The notes beneath the pieces are model-generated. The model ran no database searches. It was not told the origin of the DNA and saw only the letters and a list, made by a program, of their open reading frames with translations. This document shows, piece by piece, positions 17,601 through 25,963 of a stretch of 64,000 nt of DNA (its first letter is position 1; each line of letters starts with the position of its first letter). A program made the translations under genes and the position numbers. This stretch comes from Amphibacillus indicireducens (lineage in GTDB: Bacteria > Bacillota > Bacilli > Bacillales > Amphibacillaceae): contig NZ_BAABDL010000085.1 of assembly GCF_039539605.1 (NCBI RefSeq), positions 62,001 to 126,000 of the forward strand, read 5' to 3'.

Positions 17601-17797
17601 AAACTATCATGATCGCGATCACTGCCACTCGCTTTTCCATATAAGGCATAACAAATAGCATCAAATATTGTTGTTTTACCAGCGCCGGTCGGTCCGGTTA
17701 CTAAGAAAATTGACTCGTTGCCGAGCCGAGTAAAATCAATCCGTTCTGTTTCTTTAAAGGGGCCAAAAGCTGTCAAAGTTAATTGGAGTACTTTCAT
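14687..17797 (-). CDS. sbcC: Exonuclease subunit SbcC
   Basis: This large SMC-like ATPase (1036 residues) works with SbcD to cut hairpins and DNA ends. The Walker A is GPTGAGKTT near residue 36. Two long Gln-rich coiled coils flank a zinc hook CPVCG near the middle, and the C-terminal lobe has the signature LSGGEGFQTSL and Walker B TLFIDEGFGTLD. The frame opens further upstream, but ATG 17797 (MKVLQLTLTAFGPFK) is the family start and lies 1 nt after the sbcD stop, with AGAGGGG inside sbcD as ribosome site, so the two are translationally coupled. Confidence 0.95.
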   Translation of the reverse strand: MKVLQLTLTAFGPFKETERIDFTRLGNESIFLVTGPTGAGKTTIFDAICYALYGKASGSDRDHDSLRSDFASVDQQTEVSLRFELKQTTYLIKRKPKQLRPKARGEGLVEEPQTATLYQETDGKEVLISSRIKDVNETIEQLIGLDYDQFLKMIMIPQGEFRKLISENSHDREKILQKIFHTHIYQAITKQLQIQSNEMKHQLMQTQSQITDQLDNVEWEQGAESRENWTTEESINQLKSLIKQLELTCLEADKDYQKQRQIYSKAQKNFREQTQLADDFNQLAEQQELKLQLAQQEDDINQIKRTFNEAEKAAKIELYEDQLMARMSEAKAEELKQNQLRQALAVDQEKLDLNEQIFRRFQDQHTEKVNEKEQLKEENNQTQSWAKLIEIESMIKQDQEVHQSIANQVQTNKATIQQIKEKIKQINQKLEQRIERTEQSLKLNHEYTLMNEQLTKVKQLEKTYFESIQVEQQTKEIDQTYQELQQQLVEQKNKLKVFEQEQQHHLASHLAADLKAGEACPVCGSIEHPNPVQRVAFNQSDQQKESYQIEIEQIEKQVLTVQEEWLEHKSNYRTKQQSLAEQAAVFNYSIEQLSKEAIEKLLLNWQEQVTTQKRLIDKVDQEMAQSKQLETEKQVLAKKLEKLEQAIEHQTTELNKVEQQLSRRMGEMTSYQQNCPKTTLTFNEWQMHLIDKQEKLDHWFKVFTDHEAEYNRLKESVNQLVTRYESQQQFTIQLKEKLALAQDAFEQQLSNVGFQDQNAYMIAKRTATEREQLQEQIKQYEEKQTQVTTQISKLTEKLAGKIKPDLNKLQAELDQTQADYENQIRQLEQLKEKHLKHVTIFDKVTNLKALFVELDQDYRDLSALADMANGDNHLKLSFERYVLSAFLEEILYQANLRLNTLTDHRYELKISDQLAKHGAKSGLDLEVFDQHTGKQRSVKTLSGGEGFQTSLCLALGMADVVQSYAGGVQLDTLFIDEGFGTLDDVSLEQAINTLKGLQQSNRVLGIISHVNQLKEEIHAKLEINPTPQGSTARFNI

Positions 17798-17798
17798 A

Positions 17799-18953
17799 TT
17801 ATTGTCCCCTCTCTTGTTGTTTAATGTGATCAATGACCGTTCTTAGCATCTGTTTTCGCTTTTCAGATAACGGCTCATCTGTCATCTCAAGATAAAAATC
17901 TTCAAATAACTCAAGTTCAGTTCGCTGCTGATTTTTCTTAACACGAGCTAATTCATTCAAACCACGATCTGATTTTTTAATCACCTTTTCTAGTCTTAAA
18001 ATGTTTGGGAATTTTTTACGTAACTGTGTAATCGGATCGAGAATTTGTCCGTCATCTAATAATTGAATATGTAAGTAATCTTCTGATGCCTGATAATGAT
18101 CTGCTGATAACAAGTGATCAAAATAATCAGTCATTACCCGTAGATCATGTTTTGGTTGCAACGGAATTCGCTCAAAAAAAACTTGTCCTTGCTGATCAAG
18201 ATCAATCAACGTCATCGACTTCTTTTGACTAGCTTCAGAAAACGAATACTTTAATAATGAACCACTATATTGAACGCGATCGCTACTAATCTTTTGCGGT
18301 TGATGCAGGTGTCCAAGTGCGGCATAATTAAATGCTTCAAATAGATTCACATCAACATATGGACTGCCACCAATCATCGATAAGCGATCCTCAGAATCAG
18401 ACTCCATCCCTCCTGCTAAAAAAGCATGCGCAATACAAACGTGACGTTCATTCGGATTGATATTTTCTTTAATTGATTCAATCACTGCTGACATCGCAGC
18501 TTGATGGGTCGTAATTTTCTGGTCTAGATAATAGCTTTGAACATCTGCTGGTTCAAAATATGGAATCAAGTAAAAATGAACAGGACCAGTTTCATCTGTA
18601 AATGTGACCGGTTCGATTGGTAAATGAAATTTCGACTGAATATATAATTGATGATTACGAAAAAGTTGACTACCAAAATGAAGACGGTCAGGACTATCGT
18701 GGTTACCAGAAATCATTAGCATTGGAATCTGATAATCTGTCATTAAGCGTGTCAATGTTTGATCTAATAGGTCTACCGCTTCTTTTGGTGGGATAGCGCG
18801 GTCATAAATGTCGCCTGCATTAATAATAAGATCTGGTGAATAACGCTCGATTATTTCAAAAAACTGTTCTAACACGTATGCTTGGTCATCCGTCATATGA
18901 ATCCCATTGACAATTTTACCTAAATGCCAATCGGCAGTATGTAAGATCCGCAT
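17799..18953 (-). CDS. sbcD: Exonuclease subunit SbcD
   Basis: The protein is a Mre11-type metallophosphoesterase of about 384 residues. The metal-binding motifs are in order: HTADWHLG, NAGDIYDRAIP, ISGNHDSPDR, HAFLAGG and ALGHLHQPQ. The C-terminal third is the capping and SbcC-contact domain. The usual start is ATG 18953 (MRILHTADWHLGK), with two codons upstream also in frame. It is the first gene of the sbcD-sbcC pair. Confidence 0.95.
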   Translation of the reverse strand: MRILHTADWHLGKIVNGIHMTDDQAYVLEQFFEIIERYSPDLIINAGDIYDRAIPPKEAVDLLDQTLTRLMTDYQIPMLMISGNHDSPDRLHFGSQLFRNHQLYIQSKFHLPIEPVTFTDETGPVHFYLIPYFEPADVQSYYLDQKITTHQAAMSAVIESIKENINPNERHVCIAHAFLAGGMESDSEDRLSMIGGSPYVDVNLFEAFNYAALGHLHQPQKISSDRVQYSGSLLKYSFSEASQKKSMTLIDLDQQGQVFFERIPLQPKHDLRVMTDYFDHLLSADHYQASEDYLHIQLLDDGQILDPITQLRKKFPNILRLEKVIKKSDRGLNELARVKKNQQRTELELFEDFYLEMTDEPLSEKRKQMLRTVIDHIKQQERGQ

Positions 18954-18977
18954 TAACAATCACTCCTCATCTAAATA

Positions 18978-19018
18978 AAGGCTTCAGCACTTGTTTGATC
19001 ATCATCTGCTGAAGCCTT
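18978..19018 (-). terminator. Terminator after yozE
   Basis: A perfect 12-bp stem (18978-18989 with 19007-19018), T-rich on the minus strand. It separates thyA-dfrA-yozE from sbcDC. Confidence 0.8.
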
Positions 19019-19037
19019 GGTTGCTTTACTTATCCGT

Positions 19038-19256
19038 CTAATGTTTTGTTTCTAAATAGTCATCCCAGAGCTGGTCAAATAACGTGATTGCTTCGTTAAA
19101 AGGACTCGTCCACTCTAAATATTGACTAATTTCATCATAAGATTCGCTCTGCTTGGGAAAATCGTGATCATGATACATCCAGTCGGCAAGTTTACGTTCA
19201 GCTAGATTTTTGTTTGCTCCACGGTATTGCATCATATATTTATAAAAGGATGGCAT
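19038..19256 (-). CDS. yozE: YozE/UPF0346 family protein
   Basis: The 72-residue protein (FYKYMMQYRGANKNLAERKLADWMYHDHDFPKQS) is recognisable as the YozE SAM-like small helical family, function unknown. It follows dfrA by 15 bp with GGGAGG before its ATG and ends the thyA-dfrA-yozE unit. Confidence 0.85.
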   Translation of the reverse strand: MPSFYKYMMQYRGANKNLAERKLADWMYHDHDFPKQSESYDEISQYLEWTSPFNEAITLFDQLWDDYLETKH

Positions 19257-19271
19257 ACTTAACCTCCCACT

Positions 19272-19760
19272 CTAGTTGCGATCATATTGAAGAAAATAAT
19301 AATCATATGGATTTTCTTCATTTTTGATCCCTTTTTCTTTTGATGTCAGTTGCCAATTCGATAAATCAAATTCAGGTAAATACGTATCGCCTTCAAACTC
19401 TGCATCGATATATGTGATGTAAAGTCTGTCAGCATATTTCAGAAACTGTTGGTAAATTTCAGATCCACCAATCACAATCACTTCTTGATTAGAAAATGGC
19501 TTAATATAGTCTAGCACATCCTCAATTTGATGAAAAACAACACAGCCATCTGCTTGGAAATCTTTATTTCGTGTTAAGACAACATGGTGACGATTCGGTA
19601 AAGGTTTACCAAATGACTCAAAGGTTTTGCGTCCCATTATAATCGTCTTACCTGTTGTCATCGCTTTAAAATACCCTAAGTCATTTGGGATATCCCAGGG
19701 AATCCAATTATCTTTTCCAATTAAATAATTACGATCATTGGCAAAAATCATTGATAGCAT
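19272..19760 (-). CDS. dfrA: Dihydrofolate reductase
   Basis: At 162 residues it is a normal-length DHFR. MIFANDRNYLIGKDNWIPWDIPNDLGYF contains the Met-20 loop and active-site Asp; TIIMGRKTFESFG is the NADPH-binding motif; VIGGSEIYQQFL is the conserved C-terminal loop. It regenerates tetrahydrofolate from the dihydrofolate made by ThyA, encoded 11 bp upstream. AGGAGG precedes ATG 19760. Confidence 0.95.
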   Translation of the reverse strand: MLSMIFANDRNYLIGKDNWIPWDIPNDLGYFKAMTTGKTIIMGRKTFESFGKPLPNRHHVVLTRNKDFQADGCVVFHQIEDVLDYIKPFSNQEVIVIGGSEIYQQFLKYADRLYITYIDAEFEGDTYLPEFDLSNWQLTSKEKGIKNEENPYDYYFLQYDRN

Positions 19761-19771
19761 CTGTATACCTC

Positions 19772-20731
19772 CTAAACAGCAATCGGTGCTTTAATCGCTG
19801 GATGTGATTGATAATCTTTCAAGGTAATATCATCGAGTTCGACATCAAATACTGATTTTAACTCAGGGTTCAGCTCAATTTTAGCTAATGGTAAGCTTTC
19901 TCTTGAGAGTTGTTCTTTTATTTGATCAACATGGTTAGAATAAATGTGAGCATCACCTAACGTATGAACAAACTCACCGACTTCTAACCCACACTCATGG
20001 GCAATTAGATGTGTCAACAATGCATAACTTGCAATGTTGAATGGTACACCTAAGAAAATATCTGCACTTCTTTGATAAAGCTGGCAAGATAATTTTCCAT
20101 CAGCAACATAAAATTGAAACAGAGCATGACAAGGTGGTAAGGCCATATTTTTCGGAACATCTTCAGGATTCCAAGCACTAACGATATGACGACGTGAATC
20201 AGGATTTGTTTTAATTTGGTCAATGACATCTTTTAGTTGATCGATTGTTTCGTTTGTTGATGTTTTCCATTCACGCCATTGTTTCCCGTAAACAGGGCCT
20301 AGCTCACCATATTTTTTAGCAAACGCATCGTCTGAAACGATCCGTTCTTTAAAGCTCTGCATTTCGGCTTGATATTGTTCATTGAATGCTTGATCAGTTA
20401 AACTTCGATTACCGAAATCCGTCATATCTGGTCCCTGATATGCATCACTCTCAACCCATCTTTTAAATGCCCACTCATTCCAAATGTTGTTGTTATTTTT
20501 TAATAAATATTGAATATTTGTATCGCCTCTAATAAACCAAATTAATTCTGTCGCGATTAAATTAAAGTTGACTTTCTTTGTCGTAAGTAACGGAAAGCCT
20601 TCTTGTAAATCAAAGCGCATTTGTGCGCCGAATATTGAATGTGTTCCAGTACCTGTTCGATCTTCTTTCGTTGTTCCTTGATCGAGGACTTTTTCACATA
20701 AATCTAAATATGCTTGTTCATTTTTTGACAT
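19772..20731 (-). CDS. thyA: Thymidylate synthase ThyA
   Basis: The protein has 319 residues, the longer ThyA form with the small-domain insert (like the Lactobacillus casei enzyme), converting dUMP to dTMP with methylene-tetrahydrofolate. It contains the catalytic Cys motif PPCHALFQFYV, the phosphate-binding QRSAD and the C-terminal HPAIKAPIAV. GGGAGG stands before ATG 20731 (MSKNEQAYL), so the five upstream codons are not used. It forms an operon with dfrA and yozE. Confidence 0.95.
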   Translation of the reverse strand: MSKNEQAYLDLCEKVLDQGTTKEDRTGTGTHSIFGAQMRFDLQEGFPLLTTKKVNFNLIATELIWFIRGDTNIQYLLKNNNNIWNEWAFKRWVESDAYQGPDMTDFGNRSLTDQAFNEQYQAEMQSFKERIVSDDAFAKKYGELGPVYGKQWREWKTSTNETIDQLKDVIDQIKTNPDSRRHIVSAWNPEDVPKNMALPPCHALFQFYVADGKLSCQLYQRSADIFLGVPFNIASYALLTHLIAHECGLEVGEFVHTLGDAHIYSNHVDQIKEQLSRESLPLAKIELNPELKSVFDVELDDITLKDYQSHPAIKAPIAV

Positions 20732-20881
20732 TTGTATTCCTCCCAAAAATCATATCGCTTAGTTTCATATTACAGAAGTTTAACATTTCATTCAAGAATC
20801 ATTTCTTATTGAACACGTGAATACAATTAAATGAATACCCCTATTTAATCAGGTCAATATACAAAGGAGGCATTTTGTTTA

Positions 20882-21895
20882 ATGGCTAAAAATATTGTCA
20901 AGCAATCTGTTGCTTACAGCTACATTCTCAGTCAACCTTTTGCCACATACATCGATGCCTATCCGATGCTACAAAGTCAATGGTTAGCAGAGCAAGATAT
21001 TCAACACATCGCGTATGGTGATCACAGTCAAGTTGTGCGTGTCATTCAGCATAAACTCAATAACTTAAAGTATTACGATGAAGCAATTGATGGTGAATAT
21101 GGATTGTTTACTGAGTATGCATTGAAAAAATTCCAAGCTGATCACAAAATTATCCCTGATGGATCAATTAATCGGAAAACAATTGACGCAATTATTGATG
21201 TCGAGCAAAGCTATTATTTAGCTAAATTGACATCGATTGATGAGCCAATTTATTATGGTATGACAAATACTGATATCGAAGCACTTCAGCGTGCACTCTA
21301 CTACTTAGGTTTTTATGACAATAAATTGGATGGCATTTTTGGACCGATTACAGAGACAGCATTGTTAACTGCACAACGAGCGTATAATCTAGAAGAGACT
21401 CCAGCAGTTTCGTTTGAACTTGTGGAAACAATTCACCAGGAAGTAGAAACTAAATCAAAAGAAGCACCACTAATCGACCAACAAACTTCTTCTAACCAAA
21501 AAGAAACTATCCAAATTAATACTGACAACTCACAAATTGAGCTTGTGATTCAAGCTGCCAAGCAACAAACAGGTGTACGTTATCAATGGGGAGGCACGAC
21601 ACCTGATGGATTTGATTGTAGTGGTTTCATCCAATATGTTTTTCAACAACATGGGATATCGATTCCACGTACTGTATCAGAAATATGGAACCAAACGGCA
21701 AATATCGATCAACCTTCTATTGGTGATTTAGTTTTCTTTGAAACGTATAAAAAAGGTCCTTCACATATCGGCATTTATCTTGGTAATGATCAGTTTATTC
21801 ACGCTGGCGAGTCAAGTGGTGTCACAACATCGACTCTAAGTCAGGACTATTGGCAATCCCGATACCTAGGTAGTCGTCGGGTTTATCTTGACTAA
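20882..21895 (+). CDS. Peptidoglycan-binding NlpC/P60 endopeptidase
   Basis: The 337-residue protein has two PG_binding_1 domains (about residues 45-105 and 125-170; GDHSQVVRVIQHKL...DGEYGLFTEYALKKFQ and NTDIEALQRALYYLGFYDNKLDGIFG). A Ser/Gln-rich linker follows, then an NlpC/P60 domain (220-337) with catalytic Cys246 (GFDCSGF), His295 (PSHIGIY) and His307. It should cleave peptide cross-links in the cell wall. No classical signal peptide is visible at the N terminus, so it may act in the spore or mother cell, or leave the cell by another route. AAGGAGG is 11 nt before ATG. Confidence 0.85.
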   Translation: MAKNIVKQSVAYSYILSQPFATYIDAYPMLQSQWLAEQDIQHIAYGDHSQVVRVIQHKLNNLKYYDEAIDGEYGLFTEYALKKFQADHKIIPDGSINRKTIDAIIDVEQSYYLAKLTSIDEPIYYGMTNTDIEALQRALYYLGFYDNKLDGIFGPITETALLTAQRAYNLEETPAVSFELVETIHQEVETKSKEAPLIDQQTSSNQKETIQINTDNSQIELVIQAAKQQTGVRYQWGGTTPDGFDCSGFIQYVFQQHGISIPRTVSEIWNQTANIDQPSIGDLVFFETYKKGPSHIGIYLGNDQFIHAGESSGVTTSTLSQDYWQSRYLGSRRVYLD

Positions 21896-21960
21896 ATTGG
21901 TTTTATAAATATCTCTAATACCTAATTAAACCTAGTTATTGAAAAAAAGGTTAAATTCAC

Positions 21961-21989
21961 TTGACGGAATTTACTGAATAAGCTACCAT
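21961..21989 (+). promoter_or_regulatory. Promoter upstream of csp leader
   Basis: TTGACG (21961-21966) and TACCAT (21984-21989) are 17 nt apart. Transcription would start about 30 nt before a strong terminator hairpin and 150 nt before the cold-shock ATG. Confidence 0.5.
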
Positions 21990-22026
21990 TATAACTAGCA
22001 AAGAAGATGTCTGGGATCTATTTTCA

Positions 22027-22079
22027 CCTTATTTGAAGCAGTATAGGAATCGATCCTATCCTTCAGTAAGGTTTTTTTT
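22027..22079 (+). terminator. Strong intrinsic terminator in csp leader region
   Basis: CCTTATTTGAAG...TATAGG pairs with CCTATCCTTCAGTAAGG (22055-22071) and is followed by eight T residues. It can end the NlpC/P60 transcript. Because a good promoter lies between that gene and the hairpin, it may also act as an attenuator in the cold-shock mRNA leader. Confidence 0.75.
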
Positions 22080-22144
22080 AGCTCATCTTGTTTGTAGTAC
22101 AGATCTCAAGTTAAGCTTTGAGAAAACTTAGGAGGATTATTTAC

Positions 22145-22345
22145 ATGCAAAACGGAATTGTAAAATGGTTTAACGCAGAAAAAGGGTATGGCTTTATTCA
22201 ACAAGAAGAAGGCGACGATGTATTCGTACATTACTCTGCAATTCAAGATGAAGGCTTTAAGACTCTTGAAGAAGGCCAGGAAGTATCCTTTGAAATTGTC
22301 GAAGGAGATCGTGGACCACAAGCAGCAAATGTTGAAAAAAGATAA
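22145..22345 (+). CDS. csp: Cold-shock protein (CspD-like)
   Basis: The 66-residue OB-fold RNA chaperone has both RNA-binding motifs, KGYGFIQ (RNP1) and VFVHYSAI (RNP2). The frame opens earlier, but GGAGG precedes ATG 22145 (MQNGIVKWFNAEKG), the family start. A long leader and a stem (CTCAA/TTGAG) just before the ribosome site suggest post-transcriptional control, as known for cold-shock genes. In B. subtilis cspD is also close to ypeP. Confidence 0.93.
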   Translation: MQNGIVKWFNAEKGYGFIQQEEGDDVFVHYSAIQDEGFKTLEEGQEVSFEIVEGDRGPQAANVEKR

Positions 22346-22353
22346 TATTCTGT

Positions 22354-22377
22354 AACGGTGGCTATTAAGTCACCGTT
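22354..22377 (+). terminator. Terminator after csp
   Basis: A 7-bp GC-rich stem AACGGTG/CACCGTT with a 10-nt loop and TTTTATTTT, 8 bp past the csp stop. Confidence 0.75.
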
Positions 22378-22414
22378 TTATTTTGTTATTCAATCAATTA
22401 AAGGGTGTGTGGCT

Positions 22415-22834
22415 ATGCTAGAAATCTATATTGACGGTGCTACAAAAGGTTATCCAGGTCCAAGTGGGATTAGCTTCATTATTAAGCAAGGAAAGTCACG
22501 GGTCGAGGCTTACAAATATATTGGTCAGAGTTCAAATCATGAAGCGGAATTTCAAGCATTACTCTATCTGCTTGATTATTGTGCCAAGCATTATCCCGAC
22601 CAAATCTTATCGATTCGATCAGATTCAAAGCTAGTTGTCGATCTTATTGATCGTGGCTCATATAAGAAAGAACCATTTTCAAGTCTTGTCAACAAAGCGA
22701 TGGACAAAATGAATACGTTTACCCATTGTTTTATAAAATGGGTGCCTGAGAGTCACAATAAGCAAGCAGATAAGTTAGCGAAACTAGCGATTCAAACTAA
22801 AAATGAATTGATCAAAAAATACCCTTCTGTTTAA
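22415..22834 (+). CDS. ypeP: RNase HI-like protein (YpeP family)
   Basis: The 139-residue RNase H fold protein contains all four active-site acids of the family: IYIDGA (Asp), NHEAEFQAL (Glu), IRSDSKLV (Asp) and NKQADKLAK (Asp). This suggests catalytic competence on RNA in RNA/DNA hybrids. The start is ATG 22415 (MLEIYIDGATKG) after AAAGGGTG; codons before it lie in the csp terminator. Its tail overlaps the end of the convergent gene at 22812 by 23 nt. Confidence 0.85.
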   Translation: MLEIYIDGATKGYPGPSGISFIIKQGKSRVEAYKYIGQSSNHEAEFQALLYLLDYCAKHYPDQILSIRSDSKLVVDLIDRGSYKKEPFSSLVNKAMDKMNTFTHCFIKWVPESHNKQADKLAKLAIQTKNELIKKYPSV

Positions 22835-23084
22835 GCAGATGAACAATTTCTTTTCTTGTCCCTACTTGATATTCATTGAGTAATTCTAACAAGCTGATAT
22901 AAAAAGACCCATTGAAATGATATTTTAATTTCAATGTATTTTCAAGTGCCACACAAGCATGCCATTCACTTGAATTTGTAAACTTTTTTGCAAAATAAAT
23001 AAACCGAACTTGTTCATCTGTCAGTTTGAAGCCTTTATCCCATAACTTTTCTAAATAATCTGCTAGAGATTGATAGTATTTCAC
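22812..23084 (-). CDS. Small conserved protein (DUF6123-like)
   Basis: The 90-residue, helical, soluble protein (LADYLEKLWDKGFKLTDEQVRFIYFAKKF...ELLNEYQVGTRKEIVHLLKQKG) resembles a small Bacillus family that I recall as DUF6123, with no known function. It is convergent with and overlaps the ypeP 3' end, and has no other close partner. Confidence 0.55.
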   Translation of the reverse strand: MKYYQSLADYLEKLWDKGFKLTDEQVRFIYFAKKFTNSSEWHACVALENTLKLKYHFNGSFYISLLELLNEYQVGTRKEIVHLLKQKGIF

Positions 23085-23193
23085 AATCGATCCCCTACTC
23101 TCACGCTCAAATAATCAATTAATCCAACCTCATTATAATACAATTCATTAAAAAAGCAAAGTAAATACAAACAAATGTTCTGTTTCTGTTTAA

Positions 23194-23232
23194 AAAATTT
23201 GCTTTATCACAAGTTGAGATAAAGCAAATTTT
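23194..23232 (-). terminator. Terminator after M32 carboxypeptidase
   Basis: A 15-bp stem (23194-23208 with 23218-23232), T-rich on the minus strand. Confidence 0.8.
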
Positions 23233-23272
23233 CATTTAATCATTTTATCTACTTACATCAGAAACACTATCT

Positions 23273-24766
23273 CTATCTTAGTTGATAAATTTCAGTGTAT
23301 TTGTTTGTTAAATATTGAATCAGGTAATCAGGATTTAATCCTTCTCCAGTCACTTGTTCGATTAATTCGAGTGGTTGTTTCATTTTACCGTGGCGATGAA
23401 TCTTCTCAGTTAACCATGCTTTGATCGGTTCGAAATCTCCAAATCGAATCATTTGATCAAGATTAATATCCGCCTTAATTGCATTATATATCTGTGCTGC
23501 ATACATATAGCCTAATGCATAAGTTGGGAAGTAGCCGATATCACCTGCAGCCCAATGAATATCTTGTAATAGACCTTCTAGATCATTTTCAGGACGAATT
23601 CCGAGATATTCCTCCATCTTCGTATTCCATGCCTCCGGTAAATCTTTAACTTGCAGATCGCCATTAATTAATTCTTTTTCAAGCTCATAACGGATAATAA
23701 TATGCAATGAATACGTTAATTCATCAGCTTCAATCCGAATCATACTCGGTTTAACTTCATTAATTGCTCGGTAAAAACTCTCGAACTCTAATGACTGAAA
23801 GCTCTCAGGTGCATATTTTTTAAACAAGTCAAAGTGACTCTCCCAAAAAGAGCGGCTTCGTCCAACAAAGTTTTCCCAAAAAAGTGACTGTGACTCATGA
23901 ATCCCCATTGATGCTCCTGAAGCAAGTACAGTTTGATATAAATCAGGGTCAATATTTTGTTCATAAAGTGCATGTCCACCTTCGTGAATCGTACCAAAAA
24001 TAGCTGTTCTAAAGTCCATTTCATCATAACGCGTCGTCACCCGAACATCATTTGAGTTTATCCCGATCGCAAATGGATGAATCGTTTCATCCAAACGACC
24101 CGCTTCAAAGTCATAACCCATTTTATCGAGAACAGCTAAAGAGAAGTCTTTCTGTGCTTGTTTAGGGAACTGTTTTAATAATAAACTTGAATCTACCTCA
24201 ACATTTGATTGATTAATCTTTTTAACGAGATCAATTAACACAGGTTTCAGTTGATTAAAGACACGATCTAAAATTTCTGTCGTTAAACCTGGTTCATAAT
24301 CGTTTAAGAGACCGTCATATTTATTGTCTGTATAACCCTGGTATTCAGCAAACTTCTTATTGAATTCAACGAGTTTTTCTAAATATGGTGCCAAAATCGA
24401 AAAATCATGTTTTTCACGAGCCTCTTGCCATGCTGTTTCAGATTTTGAACTAAGACGAATAAATTCAACATATTCATCAGTTGGAATGCTTTGTTGTTTT
24501 TGATAAATCCGCTCACATTCTTCAACTGATTTTTGAATAACTGGTGATGTTTTATTTCCTTTTAATTCAGTTATACACTGCTTCATTTGTTCAGATCGTT
24601 TAAGTTCTGTTACTTTTTCTGATAATAAACTGATCGTTTCTGATCGTTGTTCCATCCCTTTTTGAGGAATGTGAGTTCTTAAATCCCAATGGATTAAACT
24701 GATTGCCTCTGAGTAGGCTGATATTTGTTTCATTAAATCAAGAAAATTTTGTTCTGTACTTGTCAT
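23273..24766 (-). CDS. ypwA: Metallocarboxypeptidase, M32 (Taq) family
   Basis: The 497-residue protein matches M32 carboxypeptidases such as B. subtilis YpwA (about 500). The zinc motif is TIHEGGHALYEQ (HExxH), with the downstream IHESQSLFWENFVGRS and IRIEADELTYSLHIIIRYELE motifs. It removes C-terminal residues from peptides in the cytoplasm. The frame opens about 33 codons earlier, inside rlmL. ATG 24766 (MTSTEQNFLDLMKQ) is preferred because AAAGGATG stands 8 nt before it and homologues begin there; it is 1 nt past the rlmL stop. Confidence 0.9.
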   Translation of the reverse strand: MTSTEQNFLDLMKQISAYSEAISLIHWDLRTHIPQKGMEQRSETISLLSEKVTELKRSEQMKQCITELKGNKTSPVIQKSVEECERIYQKQQSIPTDEYVEFIRLSSKSETAWQEAREKHDFSILAPYLEKLVEFNKKFAEYQGYTDNKYDGLLNDYEPGLTTEILDRVFNQLKPVLIDLVKKINQSNVEVDSSLLLKQFPKQAQKDFSLAVLDKMGYDFEAGRLDETIHPFAIGINSNDVRVTTRYDEMDFRTAIFGTIHEGGHALYEQNIDPDLYQTVLASGASMGIHESQSLFWENFVGRSRSFWESHFDLFKKYAPESFQSLEFESFYRAINEVKPSMIRIEADELTYSLHIIIRYELEKELINGDLQVKDLPEAWNTKMEEYLGIRPENDLEGLLQDIHWAAGDIGYFPTYALGYMYAAQIYNAIKADINLDQMIRFGDFEPIKAWLTEKIHRHGKMKQPLELIEQVTGEGLNPDYLIQYLTNKYTEIYQLR

Positions 24767-24767
24767 T

Positions 24768-25913
24768 TTAGTCATCCTTTTTAATAAATTTCCCAAAATA
24801 CTGATAGTAATCGACCTTGATAAAGCCATTAAATAATTTTCGCTTTTTCGTTGCTTTTTTCCCATATAATTTTTCGAAGTCTTCGTTAGATGTTAAAATA
24901 TAGTTACTCCAACTCGTGTTTTGCTTCATTGTTTGACCAAGTGTGCGATAGAGTTGTTCGACTTCTTGTTGATCACTCAAGCGTTCACCATATGGTGGAT
25001 TACTAATTAAATAGCCATTATTCTTTTTTGGATGAAAATCTTGCGCGGCCATTTGCTTCCACTCTATTAAATCAGCGAGTCCAGCTTCAATCGCGTTTTG
25101 TTTAGCGATTTGGATCATTTTTGGATCGATATCCGTTCCTGTTATGTCTAGCTTTTGATCATAATTAGCAAGTTGCTCAGCTTCATCAAATGCTGCATCC
25201 CAAAGTTTTTGCTCGACAAACTGCCAGTTCTCACTAGCAAATTCACGATTAAATCCTGGTGCGATATTTTGACCGATCAAAGCTGCTTCTATTAAAATTG
25301 TTCCCGATCCACAAAATAAGTCAACTAACGGATGTTCAGGACGCCAGTTTGTTAATTGGACGAGTGATGCTGCTAAGGTTTCTTTAAGTGGTGCTTCTCC
25401 TTGTCCAACTCGATAACCACGTTTATGAAGACCTTGTCCAGATGAATCAAGTGTTAAAGTGACTTTATCTTTTAACAGCGCAACTTCAATTCGATACATT
25501 GCCCCAGTTTCAGGCATATTTGTTGCCACACCATATTTTAGTTTTAACTTCTCTGCAACAGCTTTTTTAACAATTCTTTGACAATCTGACACACTATACA
25601 ATTTTGACTTAACTGATTTACCAATGACGGGGAAATCCCCATCTTCCGGTATGTAATCGTGCCAATCCAATGCTTTTGTTGCTTCAAATAATTGATCAAA
25701 CGTTTTCGCTTCAAACTCACCGACGATCACTTTGACACGATCAGCAGATCTTAGCCAAAGATTACAGCGTGGTATTGCGGAAACGTCTGCTTCGAAGATT
25801 ACTTTGCCATTATCGACAGTTACATCCTCATATCCAAGTGCTCGAACCTCGTTCGCAACAATCGACTCTAAACCCATCGCAGCAGTGGCTAATAATTTTA
25901 CTCTATTTTTCAT
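24768..25913 (-). CDS. rlmL: 23S rRNA guanine methyltransferase, RlmL/YpsC type
   Basis: The 381-residue protein has an N-terminal THUMP domain (about 1-160; MGLESIVANEVRALGYEDV) and a C-terminal Rossmann methyltransferase with LVDLFCGSGTILIEAAL (SAM loop) and the catalytic NPPYGERL. This family makes m2G in 23S rRNA (the N-terminal half of E. coli RlmL). ATG 25913 is the likely start. It is transcribed into ypwA, 1 nt away. Upstream lie a structured element and then rnpB, as in the B. subtilis ypsC-rnpB-gpsB order. Confidence 0.88.
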   Translation of the reverse strand: MKNRVKLLATAAMGLESIVANEVRALGYEDVTVDNGKVIFEADVSAIPRCNLWLRSADRVKVIVGEFEAKTFDQLFEATKALDWHDYIPEDGDFPVIGKSVKSKLYSVSDCQRIVKKAVAEKLKLKYGVATNMPETGAMYRIEVALLKDKVTLTLDSSGQGLHKRGYRVGQGEAPLKETLAASLVQLTNWRPEHPLVDLFCGSGTILIEAALIGQNIAPGFNREFASENWQFVEQKLWDAAFDEAEQLANYDQKLDITGTDIDPKMIQIAKQNAIEAGLADLIEWKQMAAQDFHPKKNNGYLISNPPYGERLSDQQEVEQLYRTLGQTMKQNTSWSNYILTSNEDFEKLYGKKATKKRKLFNGFIKVDYYQYFGKFIKKDD

Positions 25914-25963
25914 CAATCAACATCTCTCTTCACAAAGTTTTTAATAAAGTGAAACTTAAATAA

